A DNA stretch of 64,000 bases from Pseudoflavitalea sp. G-6-1-2 (GCF_012927185.1 NZ_JABBGB010000001.1:1426001-1490000); one strand, 5' to 3'. Counted from the first letter of the stretch, positions 10,476 through 20,162 are shown. The notes: a model not told the origin generated them from the sequence alone. Made by a program: numbers and translations.

Positions 10476-10990
10476 AACCCCTAAACCCTAAACCGTAGAA
10501 AAGGTTTTCATATAATGAGTTCAGAATAATAAAGAGCTGGATTTCATTGTTGCAACTACTGTTTTCGTGAGCAACATTGATATAGTTTCATAAACTGTGC
10601 CAAACGTTTTAATTGTGTAAAAAACTGCGGCAAAAATGATGAAACTACAGATCGTTTTAATGCGGTTTTAACATCGCTTATCCTGAACTGTTGGCTGTTA
10701 TGGTTAACCGCACTGAAAGGGGCGAAAACCTAAACAAACCAGACCATGAACAAGACGGTTCAAACGATCGAATCTGACCATACTATGACAAAAAAACTGT
10801 GCTACTAAAATTTCTCACGAAGTGAGAAGAGATTCCTGAATTAGAATAACGTGTACCGTTAGAAATTTGTCCTTACTTAAAGCTACAGAACTTCATCTAA
10901 TTCTTTAGGATCGGTGGAGAGCTTAACCAGAGAATAACCCAATCTCAGGGATTGGAAGCCTTTGCAGGCGCGTTTCAGAGTTACTTACGA

Positions 10991-11012
10991 GAAAGCATCG
11001 CTTTCGGTTTTT
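10991..11012 (+). terminator. Rho-independent terminator, rightward
   Basis: Six-base-pair stem (10991-10996 with 11000-11005), 3-nt loop, then GG and five T. No upstream protein gene explains it, which suggests a non-coding transcript in the preceding few hundred bases. Confidence 0.5.
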
Positions 11013-11397
11013 CAAATATCAGATATTTTTTGAAACTGCGATATTAAATTCTGATATTTTTTTTTAATATAATCTTTCAATGAACCGGTGATGCACAACC
11101 GAACTGCTTTCTGTACCGGAAACACGCTTGTCAAATAGCTGAAAATCTGTGCAGTAGTCGGTTCTGCAAGACTAGCCATTTTGCTCTTTCGTTTCAAGCG
11201 CTGTTTTGTAAATAATTATTGACTGTTTACGGGTGTGTTTTTTAATGGTTAATGAAGCTGTTTTTCGTAGCTGCCTGAGATTGATTTCTTCCCCTGAAAA
11301 TTGTCCTGCCGCGGCATCCTCCCATTCCGGGTTTTCAACCGCTGCTTTCAGGCAGATTTTATAGCCCGACATGCCCCTGATTACCCTGAATTTTCAG

Positions 11398-11406
11398 TAC
11401 CTTTGC
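11398..11406 (+). promoter_or_regulatory. -7 promoter element of ileS
   Basis: TACCTTTGC matches TAnnTTTG exactly, 79 bp upstream of the ileS ATG. The spacing leaves a leader of about 75 nt. Confidence 0.6.
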
Positions 11407-11485
11407 ACACTTTTAAACAACGGATTTTTACCAATCCGGACTGCCTTCCGAGGAAAACGGCCCGGATATTAGCCCGAATAATAAT

Positions 11486-14400
11486 ATGTCAGCCAAATAT
11501 CAGGAATTCTCAAGATTGAACCTGCCCGAAATAGAGCAGGAAGTACTGGCCAAATGGGCTGAGACCCAGGCTTTTGAGCAAAGCATAGCCCTTCGCGAAG
11601 GCGCCCCCCATTTCGTGTTCTACGAAGGCCCCCCCTCCGCCAACGGCATGCCCGGCATTCACCACGTGATCAGCCGTACCCTGAAAGATCTGGTTTGCCG
11701 CTACAAAACCATGCAGGGCTTCCAGGTAAAAAGAAAGGGCGGATGGGATACCCACGGTCTCCCCATCGAACTCGGCGTTGAAAAAGAACTCGGCATCACC
11801 AAAGAAGATATCGGTAAGAAAATTACCGTTGAAGAATATAACCTCAAATGTCGCGAAGCAGTTATGCGCTTCAAAGACAAATGGGACGATATCACCCGTA
11901 AAATGGGTTACTGGGTAGATCTGCAGGATCCCTATATCACTTTCGATAACTCTTATATCGAAACCCTCTGGTGGATATTGCAGCAATTCTACAACAAGGG
12001 GCTGCTCTACGAAAGCGTAAGCATCCAGCCCTATTCTCCTGCAGCAGGTACCGGTCTCAGCTCACACGAACTGAACATGCCCGGCACCTACAAAAATGTA
12101 AAAGATACTTCGGCTGTGGCCATGTTCAAGGCCATCGAGAACGACCGTACAAAGTTCCTCTTCGAAAAGGCCAGGGCTAACGGAACCACCGAACCGGAGA
12201 TCTTCTTCATGGCATGGACCACCACACCATGGACCCTCCCTTCCAACCTCGGTCTCACCGTTGGGCCCAATATCAACTACGTACTGGTGCACACCGTGAA
12301 TCCATACACGCATATTCCGGTTTACGTTGTACTGGCGAAAGACCTGCTGGGCAAGTATTTCAAGCCCGAAGGCGAGAACATTCCCGTAGGCGAGTACAAA
12401 GAAGGCGACAAACTGCTTCCATGGACCATCCTTGAGACGTTCAAAGGATCAGCTATCGAAGAAGCCCGTTACGAACAACTGCTTCCCTACGAAGCCAATA
12501 CCCCTGAAATTGCAGGTGGCGATCCGTTCCGCGTTATCGTCGGCGATTTCGTTACCACTGAAGATGGTACCGGTATCGTACACACGGCTCCTGCCTTCGG
12601 TGCAGATGACTATAAAGTGGGCAAGAAGTATGGCATCGGTATTCTGGTAATGGTCGACAAGCAGGGCAAGTTTGTGGACGGCCTCGGCGAGTTCAGCAAC
12701 CGTTACGTGAAGAACTACAAAGACGAGAAGGATTATGTGGATGTGAACGTAGACATCTCCGTGAAACTGAAAAAAGAGAACCGCGCCTTCAAAGTAGAAA
12801 AATACGAACACAATTACCCGCACTGCTGGCGTACTGATAAACCAGTGCTCTACTATCCGCTCGAAGCATGGTTCATCAAAACCACTGCGCTCCGCGAGAG
12901 AATGGTGGAACTGAACAAAACCATCAATTGGAAACCGAAGTCAACCGGCGAAGGCCGCTTCGGCAACTGGCTCGAGAACATGGTGGACTGGAACCTCAGC
13001 CGCAGCCGTTTCTGGGGAACTCCGCTTCCCATCTGGAAAACAGAAGGAGAGGAGAATATCGAATTCAAGTGCATCGGTTCTATCGAAGAACTGAACAATG
13101 AGATCCGCAAAGCCAATGAAGTGCTGGGCGGTGATGTGAATAAACATTATCTCCACGAAGGCATCCTCGATCTGCACAAACCTTATGTGGATGAGATTGT
13201 ACTGGTAAGCCCTTCGGGCCGTGCCATGAAACGTGTACCAGATCTGATCGACGTTTGGTTCGATTCAGGCGCCATGCCATTTGCACAATGGGGCCTCGAC
13301 TACGATAAGCTGAAAGCCGGCGACCCACGTCCTTTCAAAGCTCCGTTCGGCACCAACTACCCCGCAGACTATATCGCGGAAGGTGTTGACCAAACCCGCG
13401 GATGGTTCTATACCCTGCATGCGATCTCTGCCCTGCTCTACGATTCAGTAGCCTACAAAACCTGCGTGAGCAATGGTCTGGTGCTGGATAAAGACGGCAA
13501 CAAAATGAGCAAGCGCCTGGGTAACGTAGTGGATCCGTTCAAAACAATCGGTGAATTCGGAGCCGATGCAACCCGCTGGTACCTCGTAACCAATGCTTCT
13601 CCCTGGGACAATATGAAGTTCGACCTGGAAGGCATCCGCGAAGTGCAGCGTAAATTCTTCGGTACCTTATTTAATACTTACCAGTTCTTTGCGCTGTACG
13701 CCAATGTAGACGGGTTCAGTTTCAAAGAAAAATACATTCCGTTGGCGGAGCGTCCGGAGATCGATCGCTGGATCTTGTCTTCCCTCAATACATTGGTGGC
13801 GAAGGTGCAGGCGAGTCTGGACGATTACGAGCCAACACAGGCAGGCCGTGCTATTGAAGAATTTGTAGGCGAGCAACTGAGCAACTGGTATGTGCGCCTC
13901 TGCCGTCGTCGTTTCTGGAAAGGAGAATATGAGCACGACAAGATCTGCGCGTATCAGACCCTGTATGAGTGCCTGGAGAAAGTGAGCATACTGATGGCTC
14001 CGATCTCTCCGTTCTTCAGTGACAGACTCTTCAATGCCCTGAACGATGTAACTGGTCAGCGCAAAGAAAAATCCGTACACCATGTGCTGTTCCCTGTGAG
14101 CGACAATACAGCAATCGATGCGCTGCTCGAAGAAAGAATGCAACTGGCGCAGGATGTTTCTTCACTGGTACTGAGCCTCCGTAAGAAGGTCAACATCAAG
14201 GTTCGTCAACCATTGCAAAAAGTGCTGATCCCTGTGCTGAACCCCGGCATGAAGGAGCAGATAATGAAGGTGGAAGACCTCATCATGAGCGAAGTGAATG
14301 TGAAGGAACTGCAATACCTGACCGAAGCAGACAGCGGGTTCATCAAAAAGAAGATCAAGCCGAACTACATTGCATTAGGTAAGAAACTGGGTGGAAAAAT

Positions 14401-14869
14401 GAAGGCGGTTGCGGCTGCGCTTGGCAGTTTTACACAGGAAGATATCAGAACGTTAGAAAAAGAAGGGTCAATTTCATTGTTAATTGATAACGAACCCTTA
14501 ATATTACAGGCTAATGAAGCTGACATTACCAGTGAGGATATCCCCGGCTGGATGGTAGCTAACAAAGACTCTCTGACAGTAGCACTCGATATCACCGTAA
14601 CCCCTGAACTGGTAAGCGAGGGTAATGCCCGCGAACTGGTTAACAGAATCCAGAAGATCCGGAAAGACAATGGTTATGAACTAACGGACAGGATCAAGGT
14701 TCAGTTGACCGACCACCAGGAATTGAAAGGTTCAATCGACCAATTTAGTACCTATATTTGCGCGGAAATTTTGGCAGATAAACTGGAATTAGTCCCTGAA
14801 TTGCCTGATGGCACTGAAATTGAGGTGAATGATATTCCATTAAAAGTGTTTGTCACTAAAAAAGCCTAA
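11486..14869 (+). CDS. ileS: Isoleucyl-tRNA synthetase, long (IleRS2-like) type with GIHH signature
   Basis: This 1127-residue class I synthetase charges tRNA-Ile. It contains the CP1 editing domain with the Thr-rich WTTTPWTLPSN and GTGIVHTAPAFGADD motifs, the KMSKR loop at 673-677, and an anticodon-binding C-terminal region. There is no C-terminal CxxC zinc motif and the length is that of the eukaryote-like IleRS2 group. The class I signature normally reading HxGH after Pro is G57-I58-H59-H60 (PSANGMPGIHHV), i.e. first and third positions exchanged. The four codons at 11654-11665 are unambiguous. It is followed by a DksA-like gene after 4 bp. Confidence 0.97.
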   Translation: MSAKYQEFSRLNLPEIEQEVLAKWAETQAFEQSIALREGAPHFVFYEGPPSANGMPGIHHVISRTLKDLVCRYKTMQGFQVKRKGGWDTHGLPIELGVEKELGITKEDIGKKITVEEYNLKCREAVMRFKDKWDDITRKMGYWVDLQDPYITFDNSYIETLWWILQQFYNKGLLYESVSIQPYSPAAGTGLSSHELNMPGTYKNVKDTSAVAMFKAIENDRTKFLFEKARANGTTEPEIFFMAWTTTPWTLPSNLGLTVGPNINYVLVHTVNPYTHIPVYVVLAKDLLGKYFKPEGENIPVGEYKEGDKLLPWTILETFKGSAIEEARYEQLLPYEANTPEIAGGDPFRVIVGDFVTTEDGTGIVHTAPAFGADDYKVGKKYGIGILVMVDKQGKFVDGLGEFSNRYVKNYKDEKDYVDVNVDISVKLKKENRAFKVEKYEHNYPHCWRTDKPVLYYPLEAWFIKTTALRERMVELNKTINWKPKSTGEGRFGNWLENMVDWNLSRSRFWGTPLPIWKTEGEENIEFKCIGSIEELNNEIRKANEVLGGDVNKHYLHEGILDLHKPYVDEIVLVSPSGRAMKRVPDLIDVWFDSGAMPFAQWGLDYDKLKAGDPRPFKAPFGTNYPADYIAEGVDQTRGWFYTLHAISALLYDSVAYKTCVSNGLVLDKDGNKMSKRLGNVVDPFKTIGEFGADATRWYLVTNASPWDNMKFDLEGIREVQRKFFGTLFNTYQFFALYANVDGFSFKEKYIPLAERPEIDRWILSSLNTLVAKVQASLDDYEPTQAGRAIEEFVGEQLSNWYVRLCRRRFWKGEYEHDKICAYQTLYECLEKVSILMAPISPFFSDRLFNALNDVTGQRKEKSVHHVLFPVSDNTAIDALLEERMQLAQDVSSLVLSLRKKVNIKVRQPLQKVLIPVLNPGMKEQIMKVEDLIMSEVNVKELQYLTEADSGFIKKKIKPNYIALGKKLGGKMKAVAAALGSFTQEDIRTLEKEGSISLLIDNEPLILQANEADITSEDIPGWMVANKDSLTVALDITVTPELVSEGNARELVNRIQKIRKDNGYELTDRIKVQLTDHQELKGSIDQFSTYICAEILADKLELVPELPDGTEIEVNDIPLKVFVTKKA

Positions 14870-14873
14870 CAGT

Positions 14874-15791
14874 ATGGCAACCAAGAAGAAAGCAGCCAAG
14901 CCAGCAAAAAAGGCCGTCGCTCCGAAAAAAGCGGCGCCGGCCAAAAAGCCTGCTGCCAAACCTGCTGCTGTCAAGAAACCTATTGCTAAGCCTGCTCCTA
15001 AAAAAGCAGCAAAGCCTGCACCGGCAAAAGCTGCTGCAGCGAAGAAGCCTGCGACAGCGCCGGCGAAAACAGCAGTGGCCAAAAAGCCAGCGGCGAAGCC
15101 CGCTCCTGCTCCTGTTAAAGCTGTTGCCAAACCGGAAGCTAAAAAAGCAGTGGCTGCTGCCCCTGTGAAAACTGCAGTGAAAGCGCCGGAAGTAAAGAAA
15201 GCAGTTGAGGTAAAGCCCGAAGTAAAGAAGCCCGAAGTAAAAGAAGTTAAGAAACCGGAGCCCGTTGCTCCCCCGCCCATTCCGAAGAAAACCCCAGCGC
15301 CTCCCCCGAAACCAGTGAAAGTGGTAATTCCGGAACTGAAAACAAAATCTGTTCGGAAGTACGAGCCGGATTTTACCAAATCTGTATTAGATCAACCTGA
15401 AAACATACAAACGGGACCTACCATGAGATACAGCGACAGTGAATTACAAGAATTCAAAGACCTGATCCTGAAAAAACTGGAACAGGCCAAGAAAGAACTG
15501 ACTTACCTGCAGGGACTCATTACGCGTAAGGATGAAATGGGTGGCGATGAAAATGAGAATCGCTATATGACCATGGAAGACGGCAGCATGAGCATGGAAC
15601 GCGAACAACTCGCGCAAATGGCCAGCCGCCAGATCAATTATATCGATCACCTGGAAAAAGCCCTGATGCGAATCGAGAACAAAACCTACGGTATCTGCCG
15701 TGTCACAGGTAAACTCATCGATAAAGCACGCCTCCGTGCAGTGCCTCATGCTACATTGAGCATCGAAGCCAAACAGATGATGAACAAATAA
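14874..15791 (+). CDS. DksA/TraR-like protein with Lys/Ala/Pro-rich histone-H1-like tail
   Basis: The 305-residue product has two parts. Residues 1 to about 150 are Lys, Ala and Pro in PAKKA-like repeats, as in histone H1 and AlgP tails, which should bind nucleic acid. Residues about 184-305 resemble the DksA/TraR family: a coiled coil (DSELQEFKDLILKKLEQAKKEL and a second helix near 240-265) and the C-terminal YGICRVTGKLIDKARLRAVP. Of the four zinc cysteines usual in the family only Cys275 remains, so zinc is probably not bound. I start at ATG 14874 (MATKKK), 4 bp after ileS, rather than the earlier in-frame ATG at 14850 inside ileS. Such a gene next to ileS is usual in Bacteroidota. Binding of RNA polymerase is inferred only from the family. 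Confidence 0.85.
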   Translation: MATKKKAAKPAKKAVAPKKAAPAKKPAAKPAAVKKPIAKPAPKKAAKPAPAKAAAAKKPATAPAKTAVAKKPAAKPAPAPVKAVAKPEAKKAVAAAPVKTAVKAPEVKKAVEVKPEVKKPEVKEVKKPEPVAPPPIPKKTPAPPPKPVKVVIPELKTKSVRKYEPDFTKSVLDQPENIQTGPTMRYSDSELQEFKDLILKKLEQAKKELTYLQGLITRKDEMGGDENENRYMTMEDGSMSMEREQLAQMASRQINYIDHLEKALMRIENKTYGICRVTGKLIDKARLRAVPHATLSIEAKQMMNK

Positions 15792-15810
15792 GCGTATTTA
15801 ACTTTATAAA

Positions 15811-15850
15811 AAGCAGAAGGCCGGCTGAATAAGCTGGCCTTCTGCTTTTT
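15811..15850 (+). terminator. Terminator after the DksA-like gene
   Basis: Sixteen-base-pair stem with one G-T pair (15811-15826 with 15832-15847), 5-nt loop and T tail. Confidence 0.9.
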
Positions 15851-15940
15851 GATGCTATGGATCAAAATATGATAGCTGTTTCCTGCAGATGCCGCGAAGC
15901 AGGTTCAGGGTTACCGGCAATTACATCGTTGCAATAAAAA

Positions 15941-15964
15941 AGCCGTTCTGGTAAAAGAACGGCT
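15941..15964 (-). terminator. Terminator of the DPP-IV-like gene
   Basis: Perfect 9-bp stem (15941-15949 with 15956-15964) with a T run on the minus strand, just beyond the stop codon at 15992. Confidence 0.85.
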
Positions 15965-15991
15965 TCTTCATTATTCCAATTAATTACTGGC

Positions 15992-18094
15992 TTATTTAAA
16001 CGCAGCAGGAACAGGCTTTCCAAGCAGATTCTCGTACCAGAATCTTGCCTCTTCAGCCATTCTGTGTGCACGTTTTTTGCCACTGTTGCCGCCGATATTG
16101 TGGCGCTCACCGGGATAGGCCATGAACTCGAAATGTTTGCCCAGTTCCTCCATTTTATCGATCAGCACAAGGCTGTTCTGAAAATGCACGTTATCGTCGG
16201 ATGTTCCATGCACAATACGGATCAGTCCTTTGTACTTGTTCGCATAGGCCATCACTGCAGTATTCTTGTAACCTTCAGCATTATCCTGAGGTGTATCCAT
16301 GAAACGCTCCGTGTAATGTGTATCGTAGAACTGCCAGTCGGTTACCGATGCATTGGCGATTCCGAAATCATACACATCAGATCCGTAGGTCATGGCCATG
16401 CAGGTCATGTATCCGCCGAAGCTGCCGCCGGTCATGGCGAGTTTGTTGGCATCAGCCCAGGGTTGGCTTTTCAGCCAACGGCCCGCTGCCATGAAATCTT
16501 CGATCTCATATTTGCCGAGCTGACGATAGATATAGTTCAGTCCATTCTTTCCGAAGTGACCGCTGGCGCGGTTGTCGATCGCTACCTGAACCAATCCTTC
16601 CTGTGCCCACCATTGTGTGTAGCCGCCGATGTTTTTCCAGCGATCGTACACAGTTCCTGCATCTGGTCCACCATAGATGCTCACCAGAATAGGATATTTT
16701 TTTGCGGGATCGAAGTTGATCGGGTAAGTGATGGTTACAGGCAATTCAAACAAACCATCAGCAGATTTCACGCGAACCAGTTCGGTGCGTGGAATAGCGT
16801 AGTTGTCGAACTCTGTTCCTTTGGTATCGCCCAGCATGCGCACCGTTTTTCCTTTTCCGTCTACCAGTGCCATGGCGTATGGAGTAGAAAGATTGGAATA
16901 AGTGGTGATGAAGTATTTGCCGGTTGGAGATACATTGATCATGTCGTGAGAGAAATCTCCGAAACTCAGTCTGGTAAGGCCTTTGCCGTTCAGTCCGATT
17001 TTGTAGAGATCATATCTTGCAGAATTCTCTTTGCGTGCTTTGATGAAAAGTGTGCTGCTTTTTTCATCGAATTTCAGCACTTCTGTTTTCCAGAAATTTC
17101 CGGTGGTGATCTGATTGATCAGCTTTCCGGTGATATCGTGATAGTAAAGGTTTTCCCAGCCGTCTTTATCGCTCTTCACGATAAAGCCTTTGTTGTTGGG
17201 AAGAAACTCAACGCGATCGTCGCCTTCGAGTACGATCCATGTTTTCTGTTGTTCTTCGTAAACAACATTCTTAGCGCCTGTATTGAGATCAATATTGTAC
17301 AATTTCAGATCGTTCTGATCGCGGTTCATCCATTGCACCCAGCATTGGCCGTTGGGCGACCAGATAGGAGCGCCGAAGTACTGATCGTCTTTCTGATTGA
17401 AGTCGGCCCATGTGGTGTTGCCGCTTTCAACGTTCACGATTCCGATCTTCACTTCAGGATTCTTTTCGCCTGCTTTAGGATAGCGGGTATTTTCGAGATA
17501 GCCGTCTTGTCCGCTGATCACATAGATCGGGAAAACGGGCACCATCGATTCGTCTGAACGCATGAAGCAGAGTTGCTTACTGTTGGGGCTCCACCAGAAA
17601 GCGCGGTAGTTGCTGGCTCTTCCGAGGATCTCTTCGTAATACACCCAGCTGGCGTAACCGTTGAGAATGGTGGTAGAACCATCGGTAGTGAGTTGCTTTT
17701 CTAATCCTCCCAATATTTCTCTTACGTAGAGGTTGTTATCAGCTTTGGTGTAGGCCACCAGTTTGCCATCGGGTGATGCTGTGATATTGCGTGCTCCCTC
17801 GATCTTGCCGATCGGTGGAACAGTTTTCTCCGCAGGAGCTGTGTAGGGAACGGCCTTTCCGGACTTCACATCCACAGAAACAGTAGTGGCCTCGCCGGAG
17901 GCGTTGCGCTGCACTTCGATGTAATGTTCATCGTCCACCCATCCACGGATGGTGGGCAATGGTTTGGTGATATTGGCAGGCAGATTGTTTTTCAGCAGTT
18001 GCTCAGAACTGAACTGCTTTTTTTGTGCTGCCACGGGCAATGACAGGGTTACCAGCAGAAAACATGCGGCAGCCGACAGTATTTTCTTATTCAT
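15992..18094 (-). CDS. S9 family peptidase, dipeptidyl-peptidase IV type, exported
   Basis: The 700-residue product starts with a signal peptide (MNKKILSAAACFLLV, cleavage after about AAQ). An N-terminal beta-propeller (DPPIV_N, about 90-460) is followed by an alpha/beta-hydrolase domain with the triad: Ser in GGSFGGYM (about residue 555), Asp in HGTSDDNVH, His in PGERHN. The propeller carries YEEILGR, matching the Glu-Glu pair by which DPP-IV holds the substrate N-terminus, so release of dipeptides from periplasmic peptides is likely. The open frame reaches 18178, but the start at 18094 puts the signal peptide at the N-terminus. It stands alone, with its own terminator. Confidence 0.92.
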   Translation of the reverse strand: MNKKILSAAACFLLVTLSLPVAAQKKQFSSEQLLKNNLPANITKPLPTIRGWVDDEHYIEVQRNASGEATTVSVDVKSGKAVPYTAPAEKTVPPIGKIEGARNITASPDGKLVAYTKADNNLYVREILGGLEKQLTTDGSTTILNGYASWVYYEEILGRASNYRAFWWSPNSKQLCFMRSDESMVPVFPIYVISGQDGYLENTRYPKAGEKNPEVKIGIVNVESGNTTWADFNQKDDQYFGAPIWSPNGQCWVQWMNRDQNDLKLYNIDLNTGAKNVVYEEQQKTWIVLEGDDRVEFLPNNKGFIVKSDKDGWENLYYHDITGKLINQITTGNFWKTEVLKFDEKSSTLFIKARKENSARYDLYKIGLNGKGLTRLSFGDFSHDMINVSPTGKYFITTYSNLSTPYAMALVDGKGKTVRMLGDTKGTEFDNYAIPRTELVRVKSADGLFELPVTITYPINFDPAKKYPILVSIYGGPDAGTVYDRWKNIGGYTQWWAQEGLVQVAIDNRASGHFGKNGLNYIYRQLGKYEIEDFMAAGRWLKSQPWADANKLAMTGGSFGGYMTCMAMTYGSDVYDFGIANASVTDWQFYDTHYTERFMDTPQDNAEGYKNTAVMAYANKYKGLIRIVHGTSDDNVHFQNSLVLIDKMEELGKHFEFMAYPGERHNIGGNSGKKRAHRMAEEARFWYENLLGKPVPAAFK

Positions 18095-18266
18095 GCAAAA
18101 AATAATTAGGGAGTGAATGTACGAAATCACCGGCCAAAACCGGTAAATGCACCTGAATTGGACAAGCATTGTTGCCAATACAGCTATATCTGCTGCGAAC
18201 TGCCTGTGAAGTACAGACGCTTGCGGGAACGGGAGCAGGGCTCGAATTCATGAATCAGGTCGTGCT

Positions 18267-18320
18267 ATCATAAAATTGAAAGGGCCGGCTTCAACAAGCC
18301 AGCCCTTTCAATTTTATGAT
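18267..18320 (-). terminator. Long inverted repeat, terminator after the ABC exporter gene
   Basis: Two 24-nt arms (18267-18290 and 18297-18320) pair with one mismatch around a 6-nt loop, one of the longest hairpins in the window. It lies 10 bp beyond the stop of the leftward ABC gene. The A/T-rich ends supply T tracts on both strands. Confidence 0.85.
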
Positions 18321-18329
18321 AACCTTCGA

Positions 18330-20162
18330 TTATTTCACTTCCTGCATCTTCACCAGCTTGTTGTAGAAGCCTTCGAGTGCAATCAGCTGATCGTGTGTGC
18401 CACGTTCAACGATCTTTCCACGCTGCAGTACAATGATCTCATCTGCGTGGCGGATAGTGCTGAGCCTGTGTGCGATCACGATGCTGGTTCTGTTGGCCAT
18501 CATTTTGTTGATGGCATCCTGCACCAGTCTTTCGCTTTCAGTATCGAGCGAAGAAGTGGCTTCGTCGAGAATGAGTATCGGCGGATTTTTCAGTACAGCT
18601 CTTGCGATGGTAAGCCTTTGCCTTTCACCACCACTGAGTTTGCTGCCGCGGTCGCCGATATTGGTTTGATAGTTCTCGTCTTTCTTCATGATGAAGTCAT
18701 GTGCATTGGCGATGCGCGCCGCATGCTCGATCTCATCGATGGTAGCCACCGGATTACCCAGGGCAATATTGCTGGCGATGGTATCATTGAAGAGGATAGG
18801 CTCCTGCGTTACGATACCGATCTGGTCTCTGAGTGAGAGCAGAGAAATGTCTTTGATATTTACACCATCGATCAGCAGTTCGCCGCTGCTCACATCGTGG
18901 AAGCGTGGTACCAGATCGGCAAGCGTAGACTTACCGGCGCCGGATGATCCAACCAATGCAATGGTTTTTCCTTTTTCGATGGTGAGATTGATATCGTCGA
19001 GAATGGTTACATCTTCATACTTGAAGCTTACATTCCTGAATTCGATGCTGTTGTTGAAGGTCTGCATCGTAACAGGGTTTGCTGCTTCTTCCACCACAAC
19101 CGGGGCTTTCAGGATCTCTTCCACACGTGCAATGGCTGCGCTTCCGCGTTGTGCATTGTAGAAGGCAGTGGAAAGCGATTTTGCCGGGTTGATGATCTGC
19201 GTAAAGAAAACGATGTAAGTGATGAATGCACCCGGCGCGAGTACAGAAGGATTTGCTTCAGTACCATTCAGTACAAGCTGACCACCGAACCAAAGAATAG
19301 CACTCAATATCACAATGCCGAGGAACTCGGATAAAGGAGAAGCGAGATCGCGGCGGAAAGCCATCTTTACGCGAAGCGAATGCAGGTTGTTGCTGGTTTT
19401 TAGAAAACGGCTGCCCAGGATTTTTTCTGCGTTGAACGATTTCACTACGCGGAGACCGGTAATGGTTTCGTCGAGTATCGACAACAAGATGCCCTGCTCT
19501 TCCTGTGCTGCGCCGGATTGTTTTTTCAGCTTGCGGCTAACACGACCGATAATGAAACCGGTAGCTGGCAGCAGTATCAGCAGGAACAAGCTCAGTGCGG
19601 GACTAAGAAACACCAGTGCAAACAGAATGATGATGATATTGAGCGGATCGCGGATCAGCCCTTCGAGCGTACTCATGATGCTCCACTCGATCTCATTGAG
19701 ATCATTGCTCATGCGGCTCATGATATCGCCTTTGCGCTGCTCGGTAAAGAAGCCGATAGGAAGCTTGAGTATTTTAGTGTAGAGGTCTTCTCTGAACTGC
19801 GTCATTACATTGTTGCGGAGAGGGATCATCATGCGCAACGCCATATAGATACAGAGGTTCTTCAGCAGAATGGAAACGATCAGCGTGATGCAGATCGCTG
19901 CCAGCGCCCATACTTTATTGTGCTCTTTGATGATCTCTGCCAGGCCATATCTCAGGTATTCCATCAGGCTGGATGAGCTGAAGCTCAGTACCGGTTTGGC
20001 TATAGGCTGCATGGGCGGCTCGAATATCATTTGCAGAAACGGTGCCAGCAAACCCAGAGAAATGAGGGAGAATATGATAGATAACAGGGTAAACAGCAGG
20101 TACAGGAAGATTTTTCCTTTCTGGTTCTTCAGGTAAGAGAGAATCGTTGAAAATCGCTTCAT
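18330..20162 (-). CDS. ABC exporter, fused permease and ATPase (MsbA-like)
   Basis: The 610-residue protein has an N-terminal six-helix membrane domain (first helix about 15-40, the last ending near 300) and a C-terminal nucleotide-binding domain: Walker A GSSGAGKST (about 400), signature LSGGERQR, Walker B ILILDEATSSLD and the switch His in IVIAHRLST. Homodimeric exporters of this type flip lipids (MsbA), peptides or drugs. Sequence alone does not fix the substrate; an MsbA-like lipid flippase is the commonest assignment in Bacteroidota. It is divergent from rbfA. Confidence 0.92.
   Translation of the reverse strand: MKRFSTILSYLKNQKGKIFLYLLFTLLSIIFSLISLGLLAPFLQMIFEPPMQPIAKPVLSFSSSSLMEYLRYGLAEIIKEHNKVWALAAICITLIVSILLKNLCIYMALRMMIPLRNNVMTQFREDLYTKILKLPIGFFTEQRKGDIMSRMSNDLNEIEWSIMSTLEGLIRDPLNIIIILFALVFLSPALSLFLLILLPATGFIIGRVSRKLKKQSGAAQEEQGILLSILDETITGLRVVKSFNAEKILGSRFLKTSNNLHSLRVKMAFRRDLASPLSEFLGIVILSAILWFGGQLVLNGTEANPSVLAPGAFITYIVFFTQIINPAKSLSTAFYNAQRGSAAIARVEEILKAPVVVEEAANPVTMQTFNNSIEFRNVSFKYEDVTILDDINLTIEKGKTIALVGSSGAGKSTLADLVPRFHDVSSGELLIDGVNIKDISLLSLRDQIGIVTQEPILFNDTIASNIALGNPVATIDEIEHAARIANAHDFIMKKDENYQTNIGDRGSKLSGGERQRLTIARAVLKNPPILILDEATSSLDTESERLVQDAINKMMANRTSIVIAHRLSTIRHADEIIVLQRGKIVERGTHDQLIALEGFYNKLVKMQEVK

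Larger units (their letters stand above)
10165..11397. other. Long gene-poor stretch with several hairpins
   Basis: About 1.2 kb without a convincing protein gene. It holds a hairpin that terminates leftward transcripts (10225-10258), one that terminates rightward transcripts (10448-10473) and a third rightward one (10991-11012). Rightward features include a 20-codon frame at 10746-10808 (starting MNKTVQTIESD) followed by a 7-bp hairpin (10812-10828). Small open frames on the minus strand near 11012-11372 overlap each other and look non-coding. I could not assign RNase P RNA, tmRNA, SRP RNA or 6S RNA from conserved sequence motifs. Confidence 0.5.

Noticed and set aside
11012-11372. Two overlapping short frames on the minus strand (61 and 66 codons)
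   Set aside because: They overlap each other in different frames, have no recognisable motif and no promoter; treated as non-coding.
10165-11397. RNase P RNA, tmRNA or SRP RNA in the gene-poor region
   Set aside because: The conserved words of these RNAs were not found on either strand; a 6S-like RNA cannot be excluded by eye.
16064-17557. 497-codon plus-strand open frame opposite the DPP-IV-like gene
   Set aside because: Shadow of a gene with complete catalytic motifs on the other strand; no recognisable protein features.
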